Below are positions 34,315 to 43,879 of a stretch of 64,000 bases of DNA, one piece after another. Source of the DNA: Edaphochlamys debaryana (Eukaryota > Chlorophyta > Chlorophyceae > Chlamydomonadales); NCBI GenBank assembly GCA_016858145.1, contig JAEHOE010000086.1, positions 1 to 64,000 of the forward strand, in the 5' to 3' direction. The translations under genes and the position numbers were made by a program. The notes beneath the pieces are model-generated. The model was not told the DNA's origin. It searched no databases and was given only the letters and a program-made list of their open reading frames with translations. The first letter of the stretch is position 1. The number at the start of each line of letters is the position of its first letter.

Positions 34315-37300
34315 ATGATGAGGCAATACACGGCGCGTGCTGGCCGAGGAGCTTTCGCTGCGGTGTTGCTCCTGCTAGGTGAGGCGCCTAAAACATGTGC
34401 CCTAATGCCTGCAGCAAACACATAAGCTGAGCAGAAGCTCCGACTGTGGATTATCTGGCCGCTAGAAGTGCGCGTAGGCCATGTAGGCATCCTTGCATCA
34501 AATCCGCTGTCCGCAATAGCACCAGCGTCTTTGCTGCGCATGTGAGGCATCTTAAGCTTATCATAAGCTTGCTGCACCTTCGCTGCACCGTGCCTCAACT
34601 GTTGGCCCGTTCACTTGCGGCCCGCCTTGTCTGGCTGGCGCGCCCTGGCCGCTATGCTACGGCAGCCTCCTGTCACAGCCTCCTGCTGTCCAACCTGCCG
34701 CAGTGTGCCGGATACATGCACGGAGACTCGCTCAAGGAAGCGGCACAACAGGTCTTCGGGAAGTTTGCACTAACACCTGCTCCAGGGTGCGTGGTGCGAT
34801 GGGCAGGAGTCCAAGTCGGGGGAGATCCAGGAAGGCAAGCGAGGGCAGTCGGGACTGTTTACTGACGGCGGCACAGCAAGGGCGATCCCATCCCTGTTGA
34901 CGCCATGCACGCGAGCTCCCCTCCCGATGCGTTCCAGGCCAAAAACGGCATCTGTGAAGAGGGCCGCCCCGCCAAGGGAGCGCCCATCGGAAGCCCCGGG
35001 AGCATCTTCATGACATACTGCGACTTGGGGTGGGTAGCCAGGAGTCTGTCACTCAGCCTCTGCCACACGCTTTACCTAGCCCGCGTCACCTAGCCCCAGC
35101 AGCCCCCATCACTCAGCCTCTGCTGCCACACAGTCTCTGGAGCCCGTGTCCCTCACGCATACAGCAGGACTGTTACTCAGTGCCCGTCACCCGGCAGCCT
35201 CACACTGCGGAGCCCCCAGGCAGGCCCCCCTTGGCCCGCTTGGCGCCGCCGCCGTAGTAGCCCCCGCAATTCCTTACGTAACCTCCACCGCTAGCTCTAG
35301 CTTTCTGAGCCTTGGCGAGGCGGCGGCGAGCGGGGTGCCCGAGGCGGCAGCGGCGTTCGGCCATCCTAGTCCTGGAGTGACGTGTCCTTGGGAGATGCAA
35401 GGCGTTTGACACACTCGAGTCATGCTGCAAGCACCGCACACACGCCGATGCCAAACGCTGCAGAAGCTTGTATCCTCTCGCTGCCTCCCCCTGTTCGCAG
35501 GACGGATTGCGATGACTGCGGCCCCTTTGCAACGTCAGCCCCATCCATACCCTGGTAAGCGCTGCAGTGGCCACTCCCCCTGCTTCCGCAGCTGTGAATG
35601 TGAAGGGCAGGGCGGCGTCGGTGTGGGGCTGCTATGTGTGGCGCTACTCGTCTCACTGCCATCGGCCCTTGGCCTTCACTGTTCAATCCCACCAGGGAGG
35701 ACCCCAGCGTGGTGGGCCCAACTCGCTTTCTACAAGCCAAGGATGCCCAGGTGAGGAGCAAAGGCGGAAGGCGCAAGAAGGGCAGCCTGGCCGAGACAGG
35801 AGTCCTGAAGGGAATGTTGGTTGGGGGGACTTGGGGACAGCCAAATGTGTGCGGGACAGGGGCACTGTGCAGAGGTAGGGCGGGGCGGGCGTGGGGCGCG
35901 GAGGTAGCGGCGGCTCAGGCTCGGGCCTCGCACACGCACGCACCCAACCCTGGGAGGGCGCCTCGGGCAAACCCATCATGTTGCAGCTGTGCAGGACACC
36001 GGAGCCCGAGCCGGACTGCCGGAGTGTCATGGAGCCACGCACAGACGCCACGCAAGTTTGCGATGCAGCGATTACCACAAGTTATGGTTGGCTAATCCCT
36101 ACCGTTCCCTACACTGTCATCAACCCGGCGCGGACTCAACATGTTGGGAAGGCAGTCGCACCCATAGCCCGAGGAGCGACGCACCCATACGATATGTATA
36201 GCACCTGTACTTATGAAGCTACAGCGACGTAGGTCCGTCAAGTACGCGTGCAACTGTTGCAGCTGTTGCGGTGACAGCGACTTCGGCCAAACCTCGCTGC
36301 TCAAGCCCGGCCGAAGCGCTATGTTGCTGTTTAACCTTATGCAACTCGGATTGTTCAGGGAGAAGTAGTTGCAACAGTTTGTCGATGGTCGGCATGGAAG
36401 TGTGTTTCGCCGCGCGTCCATCCTCCCGCCCCGGTAACCCCTGAAGCTTCGCGCGGAGCGCGCCGCACGCCCCCCACGCTGTGCACCGTACCTCCACACA
36501 TGCTCCATGTTCCAGCCATCCAGGGCTCATCTTGGTAATCCAGTCTCGATGGCGCTGACATCGGTTCTTGATCCCCCCTTGCGGCGCCCCTTCCAGCTCC
36601 GTGTGCGCCAGGCACTTGTGCCCTCTTTCATGAATTTCTCCTTCGCCTACACCGATCCCACGGCCGACTATGATGTTAGCAATCATATGGAGCATGGAGG
36701 CGTGGTCGAGCGGGGAATTAGTGGGGTAAGTGGGCGGATGGGAAGCGTAAGCCAGCGGGCGGACTGGGAGGCGGTGGGGGTAGGCAGAAGGATGGGGGAT
36801 GTAGCCATGTAGGTAGGGGTAACGGGTGAGCTCCAAATGCCACAGTTGGCACAAAGGGACGACGCGAGGGCAGGGCGCGAGCAGGAGAAACCACTGCAGG
36901 GATCGGCCATTGGTGTCAAGTGCCTTTCTCCGTCCCGCGCATGCAGATCATGTACACGCTGATGAAGGACCGGTGCATAAAGAAGGACGGCAGCCGGGCC
37001 CTGTTTGTGGACGTGGGCGCCAACTTCGGGTGGTACTCGATGATCGCAGCACGGCTTGGGTGCAGGTGCGGAGGGGCACATGGTGCAGGGAGCAAGGGGG
37101 GCATGGGGCGCAGGTGCTGGGGGGTTAGGGCGTCAGAGAGCGGCAGCTCGCTTCACCTACGCCCTCTGTGCGTGCAGGGTGATTGGCTACGAGCCGGTGC
37201 CCCTGTTCCGGTCCTTCTACACCTTCTCCACACACATCAATGACCTCACGGGACTCATCGACATCCGCCCCAAAGTGGTGCGTGAGTGGATCGACCCGGG

Positions 37301-40300
37301 CTGCAGCTGCAGCCCATGCAGGGGCCGCATGTCAGCGCCGACAGTTCTCCCCCCTCCCTACTCCCACAGGTCTCAAATGAGCGCAACAAGACCATGAAAA
37401 TGGTGGTACCAGGAAAGGGCATCTGGGGCACCGCGGGGATAGAAGGACTCAACATTGACAACGCAATTGAGGGTAGGTGCGCGGGGCGTGCCTTCATGTG
37501 AAGGCAAGGGCGACGACAGGAAGAGTCGGGCCCGTACGGGTCTCTAGTTGAGGTCTCCGGTGAAGTGTGGCTGGCTCACAAGTAGTATCCATCCCCCCTT
37601 TGCCCGTGCTCAGCCACGAAGGAGGAGATTGAGTTGCCTAGCGTGCGGCTGGAGGATGAGATCAAGGAGGACGTGCTGCTCATGAAGGTATGTAGTAGGG
37701 GATGCAATAGAACTCAGTGGTGTGCAAGGCTCGCAGCGGGAGCCAGTGCGGCGCGTATTTTTCGTATCACAGCCTTTTTGGTGCGCACCTGCACCAACCC
37801 CCTCCTCTTTCAACTCAGATCGACGTGGAGGGCTGGGAGTGGAGCGTAATCGAGGGCGCCGAGGGGCTATTGAGGAACTACGAGGTCCAAAACATCATCA
37901 TGGAATACAGTCCGGGTGAGGGAGGGAAAGAGGCAGAGGGAGTTAGGTGGGGACGCGGGCGGGGGCGTGAGGGGGCTCTTCTGTTGCGTGGGTTGTCAGG
38001 GAGGCAGGGCCGTGAGGGGCGTGGGGGCATGGGGTATGGGAGTGAGGAGTGCGTGTATGAGGCGTGGTCAGGGAGAGGAGGAGGTGGGGCATAGAGCGTG
38101 GGACGTGGTGGTGGTGGAGTATTGGGTGGGATGGCGGGGGGGCGACGGGGTGGGGGGATGAGGTATGGGGCGCAGGGGTGCAAGGCAGGGAGGGGCCTGG
38201 GGCAAGGGGTACTCACCGGGTAAGGGCGGGGAGGGCAAGCCCGGTGCGGGGTAGGGTGGGGGCTTGGGGGGGCGGGGAGGGGAAGAGAGGGGGCATGGGG
38301 CGCGGTGGTGGTGGTGGTGGTGGTGGTAGTATGTTAGGCGGGGGGCGTGGGGTGTGGTGGTGGTGGTATGTTAGGGGCTGCTCGCGTGGGGTGGGCAGGG
38401 AGGGGAGGAGTTGGGGGCATACTGCGTGGGGCTGGAGCGTGGGGTTGGGGCGTAGGGGGCAAGGGGGAGGGCGGGGCCGGTTGCCGCTCTAGCCGGGTAG
38501 GAGGAGGGGTAGGGGTGTGTGGGAGCGCACGATCCTGTGCTCTCCTCGTGCCCACCTACTGCATGCCCCATTGCTGCCCCAGGCGTGGCCGAACGGCACG
38601 GCAAGTGGGATCACATGTTGGCCACTCCACAGGTATAAAGCCTGGGGAAGCGGTGCCCTGGGGAAGCGGTTGCGCTTGGGGAAGCAGGTCTGGCCTGGGG
38701 AAGCTCTCAGGGACGCAGGGACGACTCTCAGGGACAGCGACTCAGGGACGCAGGGACGACTCTCAGGGACAGCGACTCAGGGGTTGTAACGTCCACACAT
38801 GTTGGCCACTCCTCAGATGCTGGTCGACCTGATCAGCAAGTATGGCTACAGGTGGGTGCGACTGCATCCCTCCGATGGGAGCGATAGTGTGGCAACCGGT
38901 GACTGTACGCCGCTAGGCACAAACCCCCTACCTACATCTGCTGCACAGGATTGGTCACATCGAGGGAGGCAGAAGATATGAGTCCTGGGACGAGCCGCTC
39001 TCTGCACTCCGGGAGGTGCGGCTGCGACCAAAGACATTGCTTGGATGGTCATGCACAGTCCCAAGGCACTTTGGGTAGCGCAGGGACTGACCCTGTAAAA
39101 CTTTATATCCCCCGCCCGCTTTTCGCAGGTGACCGTGGAGAACTTGAAGTACGACATCGAGGATGTGAAGCGCAACAAGGTGGGACGAACAGGCTGTGCC
39201 TGCCGTATGCCTGCCAGATGGAGCTCAACTACGCGTGCCGCCCATCACTGGCCTTCCATGCCCGCAGGAGGGTAAAATGGGCTGCCCCTCGCCGCAAGAG
39301 CTGATGAAGTTTGGCTTGTGGCAGTCGTGCGCGGGGCTACCCGAGGCATCCAACCCGCGCAGCTTCAGGTGAGTGCACACAGCTTAGACACTACCTGGAC
39401 CGGTTGCCCTTATAGGTACGTAGCGTGCGCGCTTTGGGTGGGTGGCGTGTCCTCACAGGGTGCCTGAGGCGCAGTCGAGTGGGGAGTGGGCAGTGACAGC
39501 AGGTCCTCCCCCGGGGCATCGGGTCCTCCGTCCCCCGGCGACCGGCGTTCACCACCCCGCGCCCATACCGCAGGCCTGACATCCCCCACGCCCTTCCCCC
39601 GCAGGTCCGAAATCGGCAACAACACGTTCGTGTCCCCTGCTCCCCTCCTCCTAGCCATCCCACAGAGCCGACCTCCAACATGCTCCACCCCAACTCCCGT
39701 CCCCTGTCTCGTCGCCCCCAAGCCGAGATCGCCCGCGCGCAACGCCAATGCCGCTTCTGCTGCTTCTCCGCCTCCGCCTTGCGCTTCCGCTCCTCCTCCT
39801 CCTGCCCCGCCTTGCGTGTCCGGTGTTGCGTGCTCAGTCGCGACGTCCAAGTCCATGTCAGGGGAGATCCTGAACTCTTAGGTGTAGCCTGGTCGTAGCC
39901 ATGGCGCTGCCTAAAAAGTGCACGCACTTTTGCGGCAACATGTTGGCAAGGCAGCCGCACCGCCTCGCACCCATAGCCCAAGGAGCAATTCGGACAATTG
40001 TTTGGTAGATACCTAACACTTTGAAGCTATGTGAGAGGTAGTTCCGACAACTTTGCGGGCAGATGTTGCGAGGATGCTGAGGTGCCGACTTCGGCCAAAC
40101 CTCGCTGCTCAAGCCCAAACCGACCGCGATGCTACTATCTCGCCTCAAGCAACTCGTCAAGGGAGAAGCAACTATTGCCCCTGTCCCCACCCCGTTTCCC
40201 CCCCCCCCCCCGCCAGGTCTGAGATTGGCCACAACACCAACGTGCACATTGCCAAGGGCGCATCGCTTGGCGGCCCCTTCTTGAAGCTGGAGGGAGGCCA

Positions 40301-40724
40301 TGGCATTCTGCACCCCAGCGACCCCGCGACCAAATACTTCCAGACCAATGCGGCGAACGTCGGGATGGGGGGGCGGATCTGCAAGGATCTCACGCCCGTG
40401 GTACAGGTGCGTGGGCCAGACACACACACACGAGCCATGGGCCGCGTCAGAGTTCATCCCAGGCCCAGGGAGCACCCTTCTGCGCCCTTGCACCGTCACC
40501 TCGCCCCCGCCTGGCGCTCCGGCTGATCCGAGGCGTGCATGGCACATAGGCTGGCCTCACGTGTGACACCATGGGTGCCTTCAACCGTGCCCCACCCCGC
40601 CACCCTCGCTCAGGTCAAGCACCGCTGTAGCTGCTCTGCGCCAGAGGTCTGTGGAGAGGAGCAGTCGCTGGTAGCGAAAGCGGCCGCGGAGGGTCGTATA
40701 CCTCAAAACTACGTCCTGCCGTAA
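34315..40724 (+). CDS. FkbM-family SAM-dependent methyltransferase, secretory pathway
   Basis: The model has 19 exons, 1743 nt and 580 aa: 34315-34378, 34666-34786, 34877-35029, 35501-35554, 35696-35750, 35987-36055, 36597-36725, 36947-37065, 37178-37277, 37370-37472, 37614-37687, 37819-37915, 38583-38632, 38817-38851, 38949-39015, 39129-39179, 39268-39368, 40217-40406, 40614-40724. The first two exons give a signal-like segment (FAAVLLLLASCHSLLL). The SAM-binding motif FVDVGANFGWYS is at 235-246, the YEPVP acidic loop follows, and the FkbM hallmark IDVEGWE is at 348-354. FkbM proteins O-methylate sugars or polyketides; lumenal location beside exostosins suggests methylation of a wall glycan (inference). 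The N-terminal 215 residues and the Cys-containing tail (CSCSAPEVCG) lie outside the family core. Exons 1-6 are less certain than exons 7-19. Confidence 0.85.
36110..36533 (+). repeat. Dispersed repeat R1 (about 420 bp), in FkbM intron 6
   Basis: It matches 56684-57100 along its length, from CAACCCGGCGCGGACTCAACATG at the left to CCAGCCATCCAGGGCTCA at the right. It has no coding capacity, so it is probably a non-autonomous (SINE- or MITE-like) element. A GC-rich hairpin-prone segment (CGCGCGGAGCGCGCC) lies near its 3' end. Confidence 0.75.
37916..38582 (+). other. Extremely G-rich intron 12 of the methyltransferase gene
   Basis: Over most of this 667-nt intron the plus strand is mainly G with some T and A and little C, with many runs of three or more G and a (GGT)n tract at about 38304-38332. 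The sequence has strong G-quadruplex potential in both DNA and pre-mRNA. The glycine-rich open frames it produces are composition artefacts. Confidence 0.8.
38640..38782 (+). repeat. Two minisatellites inside intron 13
   Basis: First, CTGGGGAAGC repeats irregularly at about 38640-38704. Then a 36-bp unit containing GGGACGCAGGGACGACTC occurs twice at about 38707-38782. Together they make up most of the 184-nt intron. Confidence 0.8.
39605..39881 (+). other. Possible alternative last exon of the methyltransferase gene
   Basis: After CCCCGCAG, the sequence encodes RSEIGNNTF, which mirrors RSEIGHNTN at the start of exon 18 (40217). Joined to exon 17 it is in frame and stays open for 92 codons to a TAG. 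The encoded tail is rich in Pro, Ala, Ser and Cys. It could be a mutually exclusive 3' exon giving a 572-aa isoform, or a decayed exon duplicate that stayed open by chance. Confidence 0.35.
39925..40180 (+). repeat. Dispersed repeat R1 fragment, in FkbM intron 17
   Basis: It aligns with the first half of the repeat at 56684 (ACATGTTGGCAAGGCAG; CGCCTCGCACCCATAGCCCA; CTATCTCGCCTCAAGCAACT). It is truncated before the hairpin end, at a C-run just before exon 18. Confidence 0.75.
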
Positions 40725-41354
40725 GCCAGGGCATACAAGTCTGCGTGCGCGCGTGGTACCGTTCAGCGCAGATGCAGCAGCCGGTGCAGAAGCCGAAGCT
40801 CAACTGGCAGCGGCGTGCCTCGGAGGTGGCCGAGCTGCTGTGGGAGAGTTCACCATGGGAGGCAGCCAGATGCACGCGCCTGCTCTTCGCCATCGCTCGA
40901 TGCAGAACACGCACTGCCCGAACAATGCCTCGAGAGCTGGATGTTGCCTCGGCTGCCGTTGTTCCATGGAAGGCGTGATGGTCTGGCCCCTCGGGGCGGG
41001 CCTTAACCGGCAGGCACCCACAAGTGCTGGAGCTGTGTCGTGTGTAGCCGTAACCTGAAAAGGGCAGGCTGTCGAGTGGCCAAGATGCCGAGAGGGGACT
41101 GCATGGGGGCTGGCTCTGATTGTCCGTGTGGCGCTAGGGCGACACCTTGACTACGGGTATGTTATGCCTGCATTAATGTCCCCCAGTTGTGATGCCGCTG
41201 GTGACGTGTCCGTCCAGATAGTAGCGGGGTTGAAGCAAACTGCAATGCGAGAGACGAGGGCGCGCTCTGGACCCCCAGTCACCAGGCGGCCATGGAGTTG
41301 AGTGAGGATGGGGGGAGAAGAGATGTGGTGAACAAGGAATCCTGATATGTATGG

Positions 41355-41430
41355 AAATGGAACATGCGTGGAGGCACGGTGCAAAGCGCGGGTGACGTAG
41401 GGGCATGCGCTCCGCGCGAAACTTTAGGGG
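41355..41430 (-). repeat. Dispersed repeat R1 fragment, reverse orientation
   Basis: On the minus strand, TTCGCGCGGAGCGC followed by GCTTTGCACCGTGCCTCCAC matches the hairpin and 3' end of the R1 copies at 36110 and 56684. The rest of the element is missing. Confidence 0.6.
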
Positions 41431-41729
41431 TTTCTATGATTGCAGGGGCCGTGCAGCGCAGTCCGGACGACGACGAAGGGGGATACAGCCAGGGGGGGAA
41501 GGGGACACGGGGACGAGGGTACGCGACAAGCAAGGCCAACAAAGTGCAACCCCGGCCTCAACATCTCTGGCGAGGTACCATTCGCAACCCTGCTCTTGCG
41601 AGCCGCCCGCAGCCAGGGGGGGGGGAGGGGCGGGGACGAGGTTACCCGGTTGCTGTGCGGTAAGGGCGTGGGGGCTGGTTGCAGCCAAGCGTAGAGAACC
41701 TCAGAGATCAGCAGTTGGTTGAAGGCTAA

Positions 41730-42509
41730 CTGGGCTGGACGCTGCCGCCGGGTGCTCCCTGCCGCGTGATCCAGCTCACGGTTCGGGCCGCTACTCAGCT
41801 CCAACTCTCCGCGTCGGTGGAGTCGCTGGCGCGGCGCCATCGGGCCTTCGTTGCGGAGGCCCTGTCCCTTCCCGCTGCGCCGCCTGAATCACTGTCTGCG
41901 TTCGCCGCAGCTCTGCGGCGGCTTTGGGCGGTGCGGTGGGAGCCGGAACACAAAGAACCGCTCTGGCGTCTGGCTCTTAATGGGTTTGCGGGATTTGGGA
42001 TGCATGCAGCTGATATTGCTCGGGGAGTAGGCCCTGCGATGTGCCCATGTGGTGTGTGGATGGATGAAGGGGATCGGACGCACCACTTCTGGTCTTGCTG
42101 TGTCGCTGGTGCTCTTCGTGAGGCCCTTGAAGAAGAACTGTACAGATGGACTCCTAGCTATGCCCTCGGCAAGCAGCATTTGTGGCTCGTGACTCCGCCT
42201 GTGGGCGTGTCTGGTGTGACTTGGGATGTGGTCTGCCTAGCTGCGGTGGCTGCTCTGGAGCGGGGACGTCAGTGGCTCTATGCCGCCCGCCCGGAGACAG
42301 GTGCCCCGCTTGGGCGCGCCACCCTTTCTCGACTTGGTTTGCAAGTGGTTGCGGAATTTTGGGCTCGTGTTCGCTCCTTTGCGGAAGACTGTGGTCAAGG
42401 TTTCAGTAAGAAGTGGAGAGACGTTCCGCCCGAGCACCCTTTCCTGGGCGGCGTCGCCGGGAAGCCGCGGTTCAACCCCCCTGCGGATGTCGAGCCGCCT
42501 TCCCCCTGA
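41730..42509 (+). mobile_element. 5'-truncated non-LTR retrotransposon (LINE) fragment, C-terminal zinc-knuckle end of ORF2
   Basis: A single open frame of about 250 codons runs to TGA. Its centre has CPCGVWMDEGDRTHHFWSC at about 42042-42098, a C-x-C...H-H-x3-C arrangement like the zinc-binding motif after LINE reverse transcriptases. An in-frame TAA at 41727 and loss of any polymerase motif upstream show that it is only the 3' end of an element, as expected of incomplete target-primed reverse transcription. There are no introns. The assignment rests on the Cys/His motif and truncation pattern, not on a database match. Confidence 0.55.
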
Positions 42510-43738
42510 CTCGGCGTGGTTGTGGTGCTTATGATGATCTCATGTGGCTAGCCCTCTCGGGCTGAGACTGTCGCTGTATGGGTTGGAGTAGGTGGCTGCC
42601 TCGGTGTTGGACATTCCCTTAGGGTACGCCTGGGGTCGGGGGAAGTTGACTCTCTCCCCCTTGTGCGGGGCCGGCAGCTTGCTGCCCGCTGGCCGCAACC
42701 CTGTAATGCGTCATTCCTAACTGGGCCGGCCGAGGAGCTGCGCCGGCACTTTCAGGGCTGCCGGTGGCTGCAAAGTGCAGCCCGCTTTCGCACTTCTGCC
42801 GCCGGCTAGGGCACAAAAGCGCAGGGGCCTCCGCACTCCGGCCAACGGAAGCTAGCAACGCTGGGTGGCACCGCTCGGTTCAGCCGCGGCCGTATGGCGA
42901 CGGGTGATCACGGGCGCGCGACACTGGAACCTGCGAAACAGCTGAGCTGGTCTGTGCAGAGGGTTGCCGGCTGCAGGTGCGACGTGCAGGAGGGACAGCT
43001 GAGGGGGCCAAAGTGCACGTGCAAGCTGCAGGCTGCAGCACAGGGCTGTTGGCCAAGGGGTGGGGGGCTGGGGAGCGGACAAGGGGGCCCGTGGACACGG
43101 CCAGCCCGCTGGACATGTGCTAGGTGGAGGAAGCTAAGTGGCGCGACCAGACTTACTATGGGGTCCCTATGACTGGGCGGTGGCGCGGAAGCCATGCCAC
43201 CATATCTGGACTTGGCGAGAGAAACATTCAGGGTACAATCAGGTACAATACGAAGGGGGACCGGCCTCACCTGACCCCTTCGTGTGATGTGCCGGAAACG
43301 TATAGTGGTCCTGTGGGCGGGACCGCCGCCATCCTTCGCCCTGCAACGCGACATTCCAGGTTTGCCCGAACGCATTTCGCAACATCACGACTGGCACTAC
43401 GCTACACCCCTCGACCTCAACAGAACGTTCCTCCTCATTGAAGCCCATCATTCCTTCCAAGTGCGTACGCGGGCGTCTGCTGCACCGTTTGTGTTCCCCG
43501 CCGCGTGCAAAACGGTGCACCCCGTCCTGAACGTTGCCATTGCTCTGGTTATACAGCTTGCGTTGCTGCTCAAAATGCCAGCACTCCGGATGCCCGTCGG
43601 GTTGTCAGCGCGATCAACAGCACTCTTTTCCCAATCCGGGGCGATGGACTTGCCAGCGCCGTGTATTATACATGTGTTTCACCCACAAATCCGTTTACAT
43701 CAACGACGTGCGCACATGCGAAGCAAGGCCGCAAAGGC

Positions 43739-43786
43739 CGCAAGCCGTTGATAAGTTAATAGCCCTGTCGCAAGCCGTTGATAAGT
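43739..43786. repeat. 18-bp direct repeat upstream of type I copy 3
   Basis: CGCAAGCCGTTGATAAGT occurs at 43739-43756 and again at 43769-43786, about 100 bases before the start codon. It could be a target-site duplication around a lost insertion or a regulatory repeat. Confidence 0.6.
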
Positions 43787-43879
43787 AGACCCGCCTGTCC
43801 TCAACGCCTTTGGTTGACAACACGCAGTCGACAAACACAAGGAACTAGGTACCTGAGGCTGAAGCGTGGACAGCGGAGG

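Larger units (their letters stand above)
40725..43879. other. Intergenic region with LINE-like fragment
   Basis: The first few hundred bases are probably 3' UTR of the methyltransferase gene. A reverse-orientation R1 fragment (41355-41430) and a LINE-like ORF (41730-42509) follow. The ORF at about 43505-43759 (frame includes VVSAINSTLFPIRGDGLASA) looks protein-like, but its AT-richer third positions and lack of partner exons leave it unassigned. An 18-bp direct repeat precedes the next gene. Confidence 0.5.

Noticed and set aside
35583..35695. An extra methyltransferase exon encoding a hydrophobic stretch (LLCVALLVSLPSALG)
   Set aside because: No donor gives the phase required by the next exon, whereas joining exon 4 directly to 35696 keeps the frame and makes a clean Trp codon.
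38064..38492. Glycine-rich protein in intron 12 of the methyltransferase gene
   Set aside because: It is a by-product of a G-rich intron between two in-frame exons.
38640..38782. CRISPR-like array of repeats and spacers
   Set aside because: The units are contiguous minisatellites without unique spacers, and the genome is eukaryotic.
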